Of a stretch of 64,000 nucleotides of DNA, positions 1 through 10,500 are shown piece by piece (position 1 is the stretch's first letter; the number at the start of each line of letters is the position of its first letter). Below the pieces are notes generated by a model. It was not told where the DNA came from and searched no databases. It saw only the letters and a program-made list of their open reading frames with translations. Source of the stretch: Gluconobacter thailandicus F149-1 = NBRC 100600 (GTDB lineage Bacteria; Pseudomonadota; Alphaproteobacteria; Acetobacterales; Acetobacteraceae); assembly GCF_000964465.1 (NCBI RefSeq), contig NZ_BANH01000061.1:33282-97281 (forward strand), written 5' to 3'. The translations under genes and the position numbers were made by a program.

Positions 1-2
1 GC

Positions 3-200
3 GACAAGGAAGGCCGGATCATTCTTCCCGATATCCTGCGCACGCATGCTTCGCTGACGGATGAAGTCTCTTTCATGGGACTGGGTCGTGTTTTCCAGAT
101 CTGGAATCCGGAAGCCGCAGCAGAGCGCCGTCTCCAGGCGCGCGCACGGGCAAAAGAACTGACAGGCAGCCGCAGACCGGCCAACGGAGTTGCGGCATGA
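3..200 (+). CDS. mraZ: Transcriptional regulator/cell division protein MraZ, 3' end only
   Basis: The window opens inside this gene; 65 C-terminal residues and the stop are visible. The frame reads [16 protein letters not shown], then a stretch ending [13 protein letters not shown], which matches the second AbrB-like half of MraZ (GRI-LP-L and the FEIW-like element). MraZ is a ring-shaped DNA-binding protein that represses the promoter of the dcw cluster, and it is normally the first gene there, as here. Its TGA overlaps the ATG of rsmH (ATGA). The N-terminal half, the promoter and the MraZ boxes lie outside the window. Confidence 0.93.
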   Translation, partial: DKEGRIILPDILRTHASLTDEVSFMGLGRVFQIWNPEAAAERRLQARARAKELTGSRRPANGVAA

Positions 201-1168
201 ACGCGATTACTCTCGTCCACCAGGGGCATGTCCCCGTCATGCTGAAGGAAGTCCTTGAGGCGCTGTCTCCCCGTGATGGCGGCCGCTATCTGGACGGCAC
301 TTTCGGCGGCGGCGGTTATGCCCGCGCCATCCTGAACAGTGCGGATTGCACGTTGCACGGCATTGATCGTGATCCCACGGCAATTGCCCGCGGCGAAGCC
401 ATGGCCCAGCAGGCCAATGGCCGCCTGATCATGCATCAGGGTACGTTCGGGGATATGGAACAGCTCGTCGGGCAGGATGGTCCGTTTGACGGGATCGTGC
501 TGGATCTTGGCGTATCCTCGTTTCAGATCGATCAGGCAGAGCGCGGATTTTCCTTCCGCAACGATGGCCCGCTGGACATGCGAATGGGTGCTGACGGACC
601 GTCTGCCTCAGACCTTGTCAATTCCATGAAGGAAAGCGATCTGGCGGACGTTCTTTATCGCTACGGTGAAGAGAAACTGTCCCGTCGTATCGCTCGCGCC
701 ATTGTCGCCGCACGCGCTGAAGAGCCCATCACGACCACCGGTCGCCTGGCCCATATCGTGCGTTCCTGCGTTCCCAAGGATCGTTCCAAGATCGACCCGG
801 CCACCCGCAGTTTTCAGGGTCTTCGGATTGCTGTGAACGATGAGCTGGGCGAACTGGAACGCGCGCTGGAAGCTGCCCCTCGCCTTCTGGCTCCCGGTGG
901 TGTGTTCGTCGTCGTGACGTTCCATTCCCTTGAAGATCGTCTGGCCAAACGCGCCATGGCGGAACTGGCTGGCCGTACGGCCAATCCGTCCCGCTACGAT
1001 CCGGCCCCGGTCCGGAAAGAGCCGCCGGCTTTTTCCCTTCTCCATTCCCGCCCCCTGCCTGCCACGGAAGAGGAAGCGCGGGAAAACCCCAGAGCAAGAA
1101 GTGCACGTCTGCGCGCCCTGGTTCGTAATTCCGCCCCACAACCGTCCGCCTCAGGAAACCGAGCATGA
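197..1168 (+). CDS. rsmH: 16S rRNA (cytosine(1402)-N(4))-methyltransferase RsmH
   Basis: This enzyme methylates N4 of C1402 in 16S rRNA near the P site, using S-adenosylmethionine. The 323 residues show the whole family pattern: [13 protein letters not shown] at the N-terminus, the SAM-binding loop [56 protein letters not shown] and VTFHSLEDR. Length is normal for the family. The ATG overlaps the mraZ stop by four bases and the gene ends in a four-base overlap with ftsL, so it is translated as part of the dcw operon. The position directly after mraZ is conserved in most bacteria. Confidence 0.97.
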   Translation: MNAITLVHQGHVPVMLKEVLEALSPRDGGRYLDGTFGGGGYARAILNSADCTLHGIDRDPTAIARGEAMAQQANGRLIMHQGTFGDMEQLVGQDGPFDGIVLDLGVSSFQIDQAERGFSFRNDGPLDMRMGADGPSASDLVNSMKESDLADVLYRYGEEKLSRRIARAIVAARAEEPITTTGRLAHIVRSCVPKDRSKIDPATRSFQGLRIAVNDELGELERALEAAPRLLAPGGVFVVVTFHSLEDRLAKRAMAELAGRTANPSRYDPAPVRKEPPAFSLLHSRPLPATEEEARENPRARSARLRALVRNSAPQPSASGNRA

Positions 1169-1980
1169 TCCGGCCTTTCACCATTGCCTGCGCTGTCCTC
1201 GCTGCAGGATCTGGCCTGTTTCTTTATACCAAGAAACATGAGACGACGGTTCTCGACCAGAAGATCACCAAGATTGTGCAGGAAACGCAGAAGGTCCGTT
1301 CACAAACGGCCATGCTGCGGACGGAATGGGCCCTTCTCAATCAGCCTGATCGCCTGAATACGCTGGCAGCTCGTTTTGTTCCGGATCTACACCCTATGGC
1401 GCCGGACCAGTTCGTTCGCATGGCAAGCGTGGAAGCACGCCTGCCTGCTCCCGGCTCACGTCCTGCTCCAGTTGATCCGCGCGAAGGACTGCATGAAGTC
1501 GTAAACCGCGCTGCAACCGAAGCACATCTCCCGCTTCCTGCAGCGCCGGTTGTACGTCCTGCCGCTCCTGTCGCGCATGCTCCCGTTATCGCGACGGCCG
1601 CTCCGCAGCCTCTCCCGGTCACACCACGTGTCATGACCGCCAAGGCGACTGCGCCACGTGTTGTCCATCCACATGCAGACCGGATCTTACACAGCCAGGA
1701 CACCGAGCTGGCCTCCGCAACCACGACGCGCCCGGTTGCTCCGCACCTGAGCACGGCACGATCGGATGTGACGCCGAGCGTTCGCCTTGTGAGCTACCAT
1801 GGAACACGTCCGACGCCGGTTGTCGCAACGGCCTGGCATAGCCAGCCTGCGCATCAGGTTCGGGAAGCATCCCTGACGCGGGTTGCTGAAGAAGAGCGCC
1901 CGCGAATCCATCATCATGCCAGCTCTGCGCTGGGAAATGACGGAGACGCATTGCCCCCGCCGGTTCCGTTGGCTAACTGA
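1165..1980 (+). CDS. ftsL: Cell division protein FtsL-like, with long Pro/Ala/His-rich tail
   Basis: FtsL is a bitopic membrane protein that works with FtsB and FtsQ to activate septal peptidoglycan synthesis. Residues 4-21 form one hydrophobic segment ([16 protein letters not shown]). This is followed by a heptad-like helical region (about 25-85) with [17 protein letters not shown] and a conserved-looking [15 protein letters not shown], the part that defines FtsL in alphaproteobacteria. The protein is 271 residues, over twice the usual size; residues from about 100 onward are a low-complexity periplasmic tail rich in Pro, Ala, Val and His. The position between rsmH and ftsI supports the call more strongly than sequence does, because FtsL diverges quickly. 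ATG overlaps the rsmH stop. Confidence 0.85.
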   Translation: MIRPFTIACAVLAAGSGLFLYTKKHETTVLDQKITKIVQETQKVRSQTAMLRTEWALLNQPDRLNTLAARFVPDLHPMAPDQFVRMASVEARLPAPGSRPAPVDPREGLHEVVNRAATEAHLPLPAAPVVRPAAPVAHAPVIATAAPQPLPVTPRVMTAKATAPRVVHPHADRILHSQDTELASATTTRPVAPHLSTARSDVTPSVRLVSYHGTRPTPVVATAWHSQPAHQVREASLTRVAEEERPRIHHHASSALGNDGDALPPPVPLAN

Positions 1981-2063
1981 GACCCTCTCTCTTGTTAACT
2001 GCTCGTTAAGTATTTTCCGGATAGCTTCGGGCGAGCACCTTACATAGGACGCAACGCCGCACG

Positions 2064-4034
2064 ATGCCTCAGGACGTGCCACCCTCATCAGGTTCGCATC
2101 GCGCAGCGCGCCAGAATAAACGGGCGGAGCAGCGCGGCTCACAGGCAGCGGGACCAAAGCTCTCGTCCCGTCGCCTGAACCTTGACCAGATGCATGGCCG
2201 CCTTCTCGTGGCTGGCATGGGCTTTCTTGCGATCTATGGCGCTGTCGCCCTCAAGGCGACCTTTGCAACCGTCCTGATGCCCATGGAGCCGGAAAAGCGC
2301 CAGATCGCCCCTCAGGTTCCGGAAATTCCCAAGAGTGATCCGCGCGGTGAGATGGCTGGCGATTTCGTCCTGCCATCCGTCAAACGCGCAACCATCACGG
2401 ATCGAAACGGTCAGGCTCTCGCCCTCTCCCTCCCGGTGGCGCAGGTCTATGCCAATCCGATGGAGCTGATTGATCCTGAAGAGGCGGCCAAAAAACTGAA
2501 AACCGTTCTGCCAAAACTGGATGAGGCGGAAACCGTTCGTCGCCTCTCCCTGAAAAAGCAGTTCGTTTACATTGCCCGCGATATTTCTCCCGTACAGGAA
2601 ATCGCGATCAATAACCTTGGTATTCCTGGCATCTATTTTGAAGCCGGCGAGCGCCGCCACTATCCTCTTGGCCGTACGGCTGCCCAGATCATGGGCAGCG
2701 TGGATATTGACGACCATGGCATTGCCGGCGTTGAGCGCTTTTTCGATCAGCGCCTGAATTCGGATCGCACGCCACTCCGTCTGTCCCTGGATGTTCGTGT
2801 GCAGGCAGTCGCACATGATGAGCTTGCGGCCGCCAAAGATGAGTTTTCGGCCATTGGTGCCTCAGCGATCGTCATGGATGTTCGAACGGGCGAGATCCTC
2901 GCCATGGTCAGTCTGCCTGATTACGACGCCAATGAATTCAACCATGCGCCGAATGATGCCCGCTTCAACCGCGCAGTGACGGGCATGTACGAGCCGGGTT
3001 CGACCTTCAAGCTTCAGACAGCAGCCATGGGTCTTCAGCTTGGTGTCGTCCATATCTGGGATCGTTTCTCAACCATTCCCATCCGGGTCGGACGCTTCAC
3101 TATTCGTGACATGAAGACCGATCATTTTGCGCCATGGCTGTCTCTGCCTGGCGTTTTGGCATACTCGTCCAACCCGGCTGCGGCCCATATTGCTCTGGAT
3201 GTCGGGGCGCAGCGCCAGCAGGAGTGGCTGCGCGGCATGGGCTTCTTCAACCGCGTTCCGGTTGAACTGCCTGAAGCCGGGCGGCCGCTCGTACCAGCAT
3301 CAAAAAACTGGGGTATTTCGACTGTCATGACCGTCGGCTTTGGTCATGGTGTTGCCGAACCGCCTCTGGCCATTGTCCGCGGCACCGCAGCAACTGTGAA
3401 TGGTGGCATCCTTCTTAAGCCGACGCTTGTGGCACGCGACCAGCAGGATGAAGCCCAGACACCAGACGCCAAGCTGCGTCCTGTCGCCTACAAACCGGAT
3501 GAAACGGATAATGGCGACGACATTGGTGCGCAGACCCCTGTTGGAACGCGGGTTCTGTCAGAGAAGACCTCTGCCCTGCTCCGCAAACTGCTTCGTCTTG
3601 ACGTCACGGTAGGCAGCGGCAAGTCAGCTGAAGTTCCGGGTTATTACGTTGGCGGCAAGACGGGTACGGCAGAAAAGATTGGTGCCCATGGTGGATACCT
3701 GAAGCACGTCAACGTTTCGGCCTTCACCAGTGTCTTCCCAATGAACAACCCGCATTATGCGGTCTATGTCATGCTCGACAGTCCTCAGGGAACGGCTGCG
3801 ACCCATGGCTGGACCACAGCCGCCTGGAACGCCGCACCAACTGTGAAGAAGATCATCTCACGCGTTGGGCCAATTCTGAACCAGTTCCCGGACACCGCCA
3901 ACAAGGACGCGATTGAAGCGTCTCTTGCCATTCCCATGAATCCGTCTGTGCCAACGGGCTATCGTGCCCTCGGTCCCGGAAATGATCCCGGCGACCCGCG
4001 CAATCAGGCGCACTCTTCCAAGACACAGCACTGA
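2064..4034 (+). CDS. ftsI: Peptidoglycan D,D-transpeptidase FtsI (penicillin-binding protein 3)
   Basis: Septum-specific transpeptidase that cross-links peptide stems at the division site and is the target of beta-lactams. A single membrane anchor lies near residues 48-75 after a basic N-terminus. The pedestal domain follows, then the transpeptidase domain with all three active-site motifs: STFK (catalytic Ser about 313), SSN (about 368-370) and KTG (about 532-534). At 656 residues it is slightly longer than the E. coli protein. The 83-base gap after ftsL contains no clear terminator; the ATG at 2064 follows a modest ribosome site. It ends 8 bases before murE. Confidence 0.96.
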   Translation: MPQDVPPSSGSHRAARQNKRAEQRGSQAAGPKLSSRRLNLDQMHGRLLVAGMGFLAIYGAVALKATFATVLMPMEPEKRQIAPQVPEIPKSDPRGEMAGDFVLPSVKRATITDRNGQALALSLPVAQVYANPMELIDPEEAAKKLKTVLPKLDEAETVRRLSLKKQFVYIARDISPVQEIAINNLGIPGIYFEAGERRHYPLGRTAAQIMGSVDIDDHGIAGVERFFDQRLNSDRTPLRLSLDVRVQAVAHDELAAAKDEFSAIGASAIVMDVRTGEILAMVSLPDYDANEFNHAPNDARFNRAVTGMYEPGSTFKLQTAAMGLQLGVVHIWDRFSTIPIRVGRFTIRDMKTDHFAPWLSLPGVLAYSSNPAAAHIALDVGAQRQQEWLRGMGFFNRVPVELPEAGRPLVPASKNWGISTVMTVGFGHGVAEPPLAIVRGTAATVNGGILLKPTLVARDQQDEAQTPDAKLRPVAYKPDETDNGDDIGAQTPVGTRVLSEKTSALLRKLLRLDVTVGSGKSAEVPGYYVGGKTGTAEKIGAHGGYLKHVNVSAFTSVFPMNNPHYAVYVMLDSPQGTAATHGWTTAAWNAAPTVKKIISRVGPILNQFPDTANKDAIEASLAIPMNPSVPTGYRALGPGNDPGDPRNQAHSSKTQH

Positions 4035-4042
4035 GCCTGCCC

Positions 4043-5494
4043 ATGCGTCTCTCTGAACTTCTCCGGCAGAATGGTTCCGTTCTGTCGCGTTCCGTCGACC
4101 CTGAAATTCTGACTGTGACAGCAGACAGCAGACAGGTGCGATCAGGCACACTGTTTTTCGCCCTGCGAGGTGCGAAACAGGACGGAGCAGCTTTTATTCC
4201 TCAGGCTGTTGCAAATGGTGCTGTCGCTATCATTGCAGATCATCCCGCTGAAGCAGACGTCCCGGTTCTATTGACGCCTGACGCAAAACGTCTGCTTGCA
4301 CTGACGGCGGCAACGCTTGCGGGCCCACAGCCCTCCTGCATTGCGGCAGTCACCGGAACGAACGGCAAGAGCAGCACGGCTGAATTTCTGCGTCAGATCT
4401 GGACACTTCAGGGGCTTAAAGCTGCAAGCCTCGGCACATTAGGGCTGATTGCGAATGTAGATGTTCCGCCTCCGCCTTCACTGACAACACCCGACCCGGT
4501 CTCGCTGGCAGCCACATTGGCGTCTCTGGCCCAGCATGGTGTGGATCACGTCGCCCTTGAAGCCTCGTCTCACGGTCTGGAGCAGCATCGGCTGGATGGT
4601 GTTACGCTCAATGCTGCCGGGTTTTCGAACCTGACCCGAGACCATCTGGATTATCACGGCACCATTGCAGCCTATCGGGCAGCGAAACTGCGTCTGTTCG
4701 AAGATCTCCTGCCTGCCAATGGTATTGCCGCCGTCAATGCGGACATGGACCCGGATACGTTGAACGCATTGCACGCCATTGCAGCGCAACGGGGCATGGC
4801 ACTTCGGACAACAGGCAAAACGGGAAGTACACTGCGCCTTCTGGAGACACGCCCCACACCGACGGGCCAGATTATCCGTCTCTCTCTCTATGGCGAAGAC
4901 TTACCGGAAATGACGCTTGGTTTGCCGGGACTGTTCCAGGCCGACAATGCCATGCTGGCTGCGGCGATGTGCTGGCAGACAGAAGACGACGCACGCAGTC
5001 TCGTGGATCTGCTGCCGCAGTTGACTGGAGTACGAGGACGCTGCGAGTGTGCCGTTGAACTGTCCAATGGTGCCGCAGCGTATGTAGATTACGCCCATAC
5101 GCCTGATGCTCTGGAACGCGTTCTGGCAAGCCTTCGCCCGCATACCGAAGGGCGTCTGGTTGTGGTCTTTGGGGCCGGTGGCGATCGGGACCGTGGCAAA
5201 CGTCCGCTCATGGGCGAAGTTGCGGCGCGCATGGCCGATGTGGCCATTGTTACGGACGACAACCCCCGCACGGAAGAACCGCAGAGCATTCGCGCCGCCA
5301 TTCACGCCGCCTGCCCTGATGCACTGGAAATCGGTGATCGCCGGTCTGCCATTGCAGCGGGTCTGGAGGCGCTTAAGCCCGGTGACATTCTGGTCGTCGC
5401 AGGGAAAGGTCATGAACAGGGGCAGATTGTTGGCCAGACGGTTCTTCCGTTTGATGATCGCAGCGTGATCCGCGAACTGGCAGGTGCAGCATGA
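4043..5494 (+). CDS. murE: UDP-MurNAc-tripeptide synthetase MurE
   Basis: Cytoplasmic Mur ligase that adds the third amino acid to UDP-MurNAc-L-Ala-D-Glu. The ATP-binding loop [13 protein letters not shown] lies near residue 104. DDNPRTEEP toward the C-terminus is the DNPR signature of ligases that use meso-diaminopimelate, so the substrate is inferred to be meso-DAP. The 483 residues cover the substrate, ATPase and C-terminal domains at normal length. The stop overlaps the murF start (ATGA), so the two are probably translationally coupled. Confidence 0.96.
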   Translation: MRLSELLRQNGSVLSRSVDPEILTVTADSRQVRSGTLFFALRGAKQDGAAFIPQAVANGAVAIIADHPAEADVPVLLTPDAKRLLALTAATLAGPQPSCIAAVTGTNGKSSTAEFLRQIWTLQGLKAASLGTLGLIANVDVPPPPSLTTPDPVSLAATLASLAQHGVDHVALEASSHGLEQHRLDGVTLNAAGFSNLTRDHLDYHGTIAAYRAAKLRLFEDLLPANGIAAVNADMDPDTLNALHAIAAQRGMALRTTGKTGSTLRLLETRPTPTGQIIRLSLYGEDLPEMTLGLPGLFQADNAMLAAAMCWQTEDDARSLVDLLPQLTGVRGRCECAVELSNGAAAYVDYAHTPDALERVLASLRPHTEGRLVVVFGAGGDRDRGKRPLMGEVAARMADVAIVTDDNPRTEEPQSIRAAIHAACPDALEIGDRRSAIAAGLEALKPGDILVVAGKGHEQGQIVGQTVLPFDDRSVIRELAGAA

Positions 5495-6867
5495 CCGCTC
5501 TCTGGACCAGCCAGGAACTCCGTGATGCCACGCAAGGGACGCTCGCGGCCGATGTCAGCGTGACGGGTATTTCCATCGATACACGTACTCTGAAGCTTGG
5601 CGATCTGTTCATTGCTCTCAAGGGCGAAACCAGTGACGGACATGCCCATATTGCGCAGGCCCTCGAGGCCGGCGCAGCTTGCGTCATGGTGCACGATACG
5701 CAGGGTTCGACAGATCCTCGCCTGCTGATCGTCGCGGATACGATGAGTGGTCTTGAAGCACTTGGGCGTTACGCGCGTGACCGTTTTGACGGAAAGGTCA
5801 TCGCCGTTACGGGAAGTGTGGGTAAGACCACCACGAAAGACATGCTGCGTACGGCGTTGTCAGCTCTTGGTCCGACACATGCGGCAGTCGCCTCCTATAA
5901 CAATCACTGGGGCGTCCCTCTGACGCTCGCCCGCCTGCCACGAGACGCGCGGTTCTGCATCAGTGAAGTCGGCATGAACCATGTGGGTGAAATTGCGCCT
6001 CTGGCCGCGCAGGTGCGGCCGGATGTAGCGATCATCACCACGATTGGTACCGCCCATCTCGGCCATATGGGAAGTTTGGAAGAGATCGCCCGCGAAAAGG
6101 CCACGCTCTTTGGGGCCCTGACGGAAAATGGCACCGCCATCGTTCCAGACGATGCGATCGGGCAGGATCTGTTCAGGGCCGCACTCCCGGCTCATGCGAA
6201 GCTCTGGCACAGTGGTCTTTCCACAAACTCTGAAATCCGGCTCACGGGGCTTGTCTGCACGGCAGATGGAAGTGACTTTGTCCTGACGCTTCCCGGCGTT
6301 GGAGACATAAGCGTTCATCTGAATGCGCCGGGTCGCCATCTTGCGCGGAATGCCGCATTAGCTCTGGGTGCAGTTGCTGCGCTTGGGGAGAACGTTTCTA
6401 AAGCGTCTCATGCTCTTGCGGATTTTGTTCCGGGTGCCGGGCGCGGTCAGATGCGTGCAGTGCTGAATGGTGTTCAGTTGCTTGATGAGAGCTACAATGC
6501 CTCGACGACCAGCATCCGTTCGACGCTCGAAACACTTGCCCTGCTGCCCGCAAAGCGCCGCATCGCTGCTTTAGGCGATATCCGCGAGCTTGGTGCGTTT
6601 GCGGATGCTGAACATCGCTCTCTGGCAGATGCCGTCATTGCGGCCAATGCAATTGCATTCTGCTGTGGCGAGCATATGCGCGCTCTTTACGAGGCTCTGC
6701 CTGAAGCTCTGCGCGGGGCTTACGCGCCAGACTCACGTTCGCTCGCCCCCCTCCTTCTCAACGCTCTCCGGCCCGGCGATCTTCTGCTTGTCAAAGGCAG
6801 CCTGGGTAGCCGGATGCGCGATGTCATCGCCGCTCTCGATAACGCTTCCAACCCGGTCTCTGCCTGA
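5491..6867 (+). CDS. murF: UDP-MurNAc-tripeptide-D-Ala-D-Ala ligase MurF
   Basis: Adds the D-Ala-D-Ala dipeptide to UDP-MurNAc-tripeptide, the last cytoplasmic step before MraY. The ATP loop reads AVTGSVGKTTTKDML, typical of MurF, followed by SYNNHWGVPLTLARL and EVGMNHVGEI. Later, DESYNASTTSIRSTLE and GDIRELGAFADAEH match the C-terminal family elements. At 458 residues the length is normal. The last base of its TGA is the first base of the mraY ATG (TGATG). Confidence 0.96.
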   Translation: MTALWTSQELRDATQGTLAADVSVTGISIDTRTLKLGDLFIALKGETSDGHAHIAQALEAGAACVMVHDTQGSTDPRLLIVADTMSGLEALGRYARDRFDGKVIAVTGSVGKTTTKDMLRTALSALGPTHAAVASYNNHWGVPLTLARLPRDARFCISEVGMNHVGEIAPLAAQVRPDVAIITTIGTAHLGHMGSLEEIAREKATLFGALTENGTAIVPDDAIGQDLFRAALPAHAKLWHSGLSTNSEIRLTGLVCTADGSDFVLTLPGVGDISVHLNAPGRHLARNAALALGAVAALGENVSKASHALADFVPGAGRGQMRAVLNGVQLLDESYNASTTSIRSTLETLALLPAKRRIAALGDIRELGAFADAEHRSLADAVIAANAIAFCCGEHMRALYEALPEALRGAYAPDSRSLAPLLLNALRPGDLLLVKGSLGSRMRDVIAALDNASNPVSA

Positions 6868-7958
6868 TGCTCTTCAATCTTGTTGCCTCACATGCCTCGT
6901 CGCATGGAGGCTTCTTCAACCTTTTCCATTATCTGACGTTCCGTTCCGGATGTGCCTGCCTGACGGCACTGGTGATCTCGCTTGCGCTCGGCAATCCGTT
7001 CATCGCGCAACTCAAGCGGATCCAGCGCGAAGGCCAGCCTATCCGGGCACTTGGCCCTGAACGTCATATTCTGGAAAAGGCGGGCACGCCGACCATGGGC
7101 GGGATGCTGATCCTCATTGCCCTGTTTTCAGCCACACTCCTCTGGGCGGATCTGACAAACGGTTTCGTCTGGGCCGTCATGCTGACGACAGCGGCTTTTG
7201 GGGCTGTTGGGTTTGCGGACGATTACCTGAAGCTTTCAAAGCGCAACACACAGGGCGTTTCAAAGCGGATGCGGCTAGGCTGTGAATTCGCGGCGTCCCT
7301 GATTGCAGGCATCTGGCTCCAGCACCTGACGCCCCCGGAAATTCGCAACGCCGTAGCCTTTCCCTTTGTGAAGGATATTCTCCTGCCGCTGGGTTATGCC
7401 TTCCCGCTCTTTGCCATGATTACGATTACCGGCTTTGGCAATGCCGTGAACTTCACGGATGGCCTGGATGGTCTGGCCATTGTTCCGGTTGTGATCGCTG
7501 CTCTGGTTTTTGCACTGATCGCCTATCTGGTTGGCAACCACGTCTTCGCGGATTACCTCCAGCTTCATCCGGTTCCAGGCACTGGCGAACTGGCGGTTTT
7601 CTGTGCCGCACTGATTGGGGCCGGCCTTGGCTTCCTATGGTTCAATGCGCCTCCAGCAGCCGTTTTCATGGGCGATACAGGCTCCCTCTCGCTCGGCGGC
7701 GCACTGGGCGCCATTGCCGTCGCCGTCAAGCATGAGCTTGTTCTGTGCATCGTTGGTGGCCTGTTCGTGGCGGAGACGCTGTCCGTCGTCATTCAGGTGT
7801 TCTGGTACAAACGCACCGGACGACGTGTGTTCCTGATGGCTCCGCTGCATCATCACTTCGAAAAGAAGGGCTGGCAGGAGCCGAAGATCGTCGTACGGTT
7901 CTGGATTGTCTCCATTGTTCTGGGGCTGTGTGGTCTGGCCACGCTGAAACTGAGATGA
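6867..7958 (+). CDS. mraY: Phospho-N-acetylmuramoyl-pentapeptide transferase MraY
   Basis: Integral membrane enzyme that transfers phospho-MurNAc-pentapeptide to undecaprenyl phosphate to give lipid I. The 363 residues contain about ten membrane segments. Signatures include AGTPTMGG near residue 72, the Asp pair in [26 protein letters not shown], and the C-terminal [10 protein letters not shown] motif that places three histidines at the active site. It lies between murF and murD as in other dcw clusters and its TGA overlaps the murD ATG. Confidence 0.97.
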   Translation: MLFNLVASHASSHGGFFNLFHYLTFRSGCACLTALVISLALGNPFIAQLKRIQREGQPIRALGPERHILEKAGTPTMGGMLILIALFSATLLWADLTNGFVWAVMLTTAAFGAVGFADDYLKLSKRNTQGVSKRMRLGCEFAASLIAGIWLQHLTPPEIRNAVAFPFVKDILLPLGYAFPLFAMITITGFGNAVNFTDGLDGLAIVPVVIAALVFALIAYLVGNHVFADYLQLHPVPGTGELAVFCAALIGAGLGFLWFNAPPAAVFMGDTGSLSLGGALGAIAVAVKHELVLCIVGGLFVAETLSVVIQVFWYKRTGRRVFLMAPLHHHFEKKGWQEPKIVVRFWIVSIVLGLCGLATLKLR

Positions 7959-9301
7959 ACGGATTTCCGACAGATCTTCTTGCAGGTGAGCGATACGCCG
8001 TCTGCGGTCTCGGCCGTAACGGTGCAGCCGTAGTTGATGCGCTTCTGGGGATGGGGGCCGAGGTTCAGGCGTGGGATGATCGCAACCCTGTCCTTCCATT
8101 TCACGACCGCCTGACGCTCGCTCCTCTGACGGATTTGTCGGGTATGACAGCCCTCGTGCTGTCACCGGGTATTCCCCATCTTCTCCCGACCCCGCACCCC
8201 GTTGCCGAACTGGCACGCGCGCAAGGTATCCAGATCCTCTCCGATGCCGAACTGCTCTATCACGCAGTCAGAAAAGCCGGATCACAGGCACGATTTGCAG
8301 CTGTAACAGGCACGAACGGAAAATCCACAACAACGGCCCTTCTGGCTCATCTGCTCCAGTCCGCCGGAGTACCTTGCTCAGCGGGTGGCAATCTGGGAAC
8401 GGCATCCCTCGCTCTTCCCCTCCTTCCTGATCAGGGCGCCTATGTCATCGAGATGTCGTCCTACATGCTGGAACGGCTCGACCGTTTTCATGCTTCCACG
8501 GCATGCCTCCTGAACATCACGCCTGATCATCTGGATCGTCATGGCGATATGGACGGGTATGCCGCCGCCAAAGCCCATGTCTTTGACAACATGACGTCAG
8601 ATGATCTGGCTGCCATCGGGCAGGATGATCCCTGGTGCCAGAAAATTGCAGACGAACTCACGGCTCAGGGTGTGCCCGTGACGTTGCTGAACCCGGATAC
8701 GGTGCCTGAATTTGTGGGCGACGCCCTGCCGGGCCGACACAATCTTCAAAACGTTGCTGCGGCCTGGGCCATGGCGCGCCATCTTGGATTGAATGATGAC
8801 GCAATCCGCAAGGGGCTGGCGTCTTTCCCGGGGCTAGAACATCGCCTTCAAAAAATTGCCGAATGCGATGGTGTCGCTTTCGTCAATGACAGCAAGGCCA
8901 CCAACGCGGAAGCTGCGTCCAAGGCGCTCGGGTCGTATGATCGGGTTATGTGGATTGCAGGCGGCACGGCCAAAGCAGGTGGCATCGAAATGCTGGCCCC
9001 TTGGTTCGACCGAATTGCGCAGGCTTTTCTGATCGGTCGGGATGCGGGCATTTTTGCAGAAACACTCAAGGCTCATGACGTGCCTTTCACGGTGAGCAAA
9101 ACGTTGGATCTCGCCGTCCCGGCAGCATTTGAGGCTGCACGAAAAGAAGGCGTAAAAACCGTTCTTCTGTCTCCTGCATGCGCAAGTTTTGATCAGTTTC
9201 GCAGTTTTGAGGATCGTGGGTCACACTTTCTCCAGATTTGCGATAATATTGTGAAATCAGGCCATTCGGGCGAAATGCTCACAGCACAACAGGAAGGGTG
9301 A
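7955..9301 (+). CDS. murD: UDP-MurNAc-L-alanine--D-glutamate ligase MurD
   Basis: Cytoplasmic ligase that adds D-Glu to UDP-MurNAc-L-Ala. An N-terminal dinucleotide-like fold ([15 protein letters not shown]) is followed by the ATP loop [18 protein letters not shown] and by [16 protein letters not shown] and [10 protein letters not shown]. The reading frame stays open back to 7745 inside mraY, but the true start is the ATG at 7955, which overlaps the mraY stop by four bases and gives the usual N-terminus and 448 residues. Its last codons contain the ribosome-binding site for ftsW. Confidence 0.96.
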   Translation: MNGFPTDLLAGERYAVCGLGRNGAAVVDALLGMGAEVQAWDDRNPVLPFHDRLTLAPLTDLSGMTALVLSPGIPHLLPTPHPVAELARAQGIQILSDAELLYHAVRKAGSQARFAAVTGTNGKSTTTALLAHLLQSAGVPCSAGGNLGTASLALPLLPDQGAYVIEMSSYMLERLDRFHASTACLLNITPDHLDRHGDMDGYAAAKAHVFDNMTSDDLAAIGQDDPWCQKIADELTAQGVPVTLLNPDTVPEFVGDALPGRHNLQNVAAAWAMARHLGLNDDAIRKGLASFPGLEHRLQKIAECDGVAFVNDSKATNAEAASKALGSYDRVMWIAGGTAKAGGIEMLAPWFDRIAQAFLIGRDAGIFAETLKAHDVPFTVSKTLDLAVPAAFEAARKEGVKTVLLSPACASFDQFRSFEDRGSHFLQICDNIVKSGHSGEMLTAQQEG

Positions 9302-9306
9302 CGGTC

Positions 9307-10500
9307 ATGGCGGGTACCTCCCGTGTCGATTCATCGGCAGTCGCCCGCTGGTGGCGCAATACCGACCGCGTCACGCTCGCCTGCGTCGGCATCCTGATTG
9401 GTCTGGGATATGTTCTGATGCTCGCGGCCAGCCCGGCCGTGGCATCACGTATCGGCGCGTCCCGCAACATGTTCATTCTCAAGCAGGTCATCTTCCTGAC
9501 GCTCGCTGGAGTAATCGTGCTGGGGGTCTCTTACCTGTCTCGCGAAGGGGTCAAGAAGCTGGCATTCATCGGCGGCATTATTGCCCTCGCCGCCACGGCC
9601 ATGACGCTTGTCCACGGCATGGAGATCAAGGGCGCACGGCGGTGGATTGCCCTGCCCATGATGTCCGTGCAGCCTTCCGAGTTTCTCAAGCCCTGTTTTG
9701 CTGTGGTCACGGGATGGCTTCTGTCTGCCCGCCGAACTGTTGTGCTACGCGGGAATATTGCTTTTCCCGGCATGCTTCTCGCCTTTGCCTGTTTCGGCGT
9801 CATTCTCGCGCTTCTGAAATCCCAGCCTGATATCGGCATGCTATCCGTCATTACGATGGTCTTCATGACGCAGCTTTTCGTGGACGGTCTGCGGCTGTAC
9901 TGGGTCGGTCTTTGCGTTGCGGGCATGGTTGGCGCGTTCGGTATGGCGTTTGTCATGTTCCCGCATGTCCGTTCCCGTGTTGAGCGCTTCCTGCATCCGG
10001 ATGTCGGCGATCATTATCAGATCGACACGGCTCTGCGCGCTTTCGGCAATGGTGGCCTTCTGGGGCGCGGTCCGGGTGAAGGGCGCGTCAAGGACCTGTT
10101 GCCTGACGCCCATGCTGACTTCGTGTTCGCGGTTGCTGGCGAAGAGTACGGGCTTCTGCTCTGCTTTGGCATCATCATCGTTTTCGGAATTATCGTCCTG
10201 CGCACATTGCTGAAGCTGATGCGGGAAGAAGATCCGTTCGTGATCGTATCGGCCGCGGGTCTGGTCACCGGTTTCGGCTTGCAGGCCTTCGTCAATATGG
10301 GCTCGACACTCCATCTCATCCCGACGAAAGGCATGACGCTGCCGTTTATTTCCTATGGCGGCAGTTCGGCCATGTCCGTAGCGATGACGATGGGCATGGT
10401 TCTGGCCCTGACGCGCCATCATGTCGGCCCCGGCAGGATTGCCCAGCGCGTCGCAACGCCCTACACCCCCGGTTCCCTCCTTGAAAGACACACACCATGA
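9307..10500 (+). CDS. ftsW: Lipid II polymerase FtsW (SEDS family)
   Basis: Septal peptidoglycan glycosyltransferase that polymerises lipid II and partners FtsI. It is a polytopic membrane protein of about ten segments with KGARRWI after an early helix, LKSQPDIG, and the SEDS signature FISYGGSSAMSVA close to the C-terminus. A GTG at 9298 would overlap the murD stop, but AGGAAGGG at 9291-9298 sits 8 bases before the ATG at 9307, so I choose that start (397 residues). It overlaps murG by four bases. Confidence 0.95.
   Translation: MAGTSRVDSSAVARWWRNTDRVTLACVGILIGLGYVLMLAASPAVASRIGASRNMFILKQVIFLTLAGVIVLGVSYLSREGVKKLAFIGGIIALAATAMTLVHGMEIKGARRWIALPMMSVQPSEFLKPCFAVVTGWLLSARRTVVLRGNIAFPGMLLAFACFGVILALLKSQPDIGMLSVITMVFMTQLFVDGLRLYWVGLCVAGMVGAFGMAFVMFPHVRSRVERFLHPDVGDHYQIDTALRAFGNGGLLGRGPGEGRVKDLLPDAHADFVFAVAGEEYGLLLCFGIIIVFGIIVLRTLLKLMREEDPFVIVSAAGLVTGFGLQAFVNMGSTLHLIPTKGMTLPFISYGGSSAMSVAMTMGMVLALTRHHVGPGRIAQRVATPYTPGSLLERHTP

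Noticed and set aside
7745..7954. Upstream extension of murD
   Set aside because: In-frame codons lie inside mraY; the ATG at 7955 overlaps the mraY stop and gives the family N-terminus.
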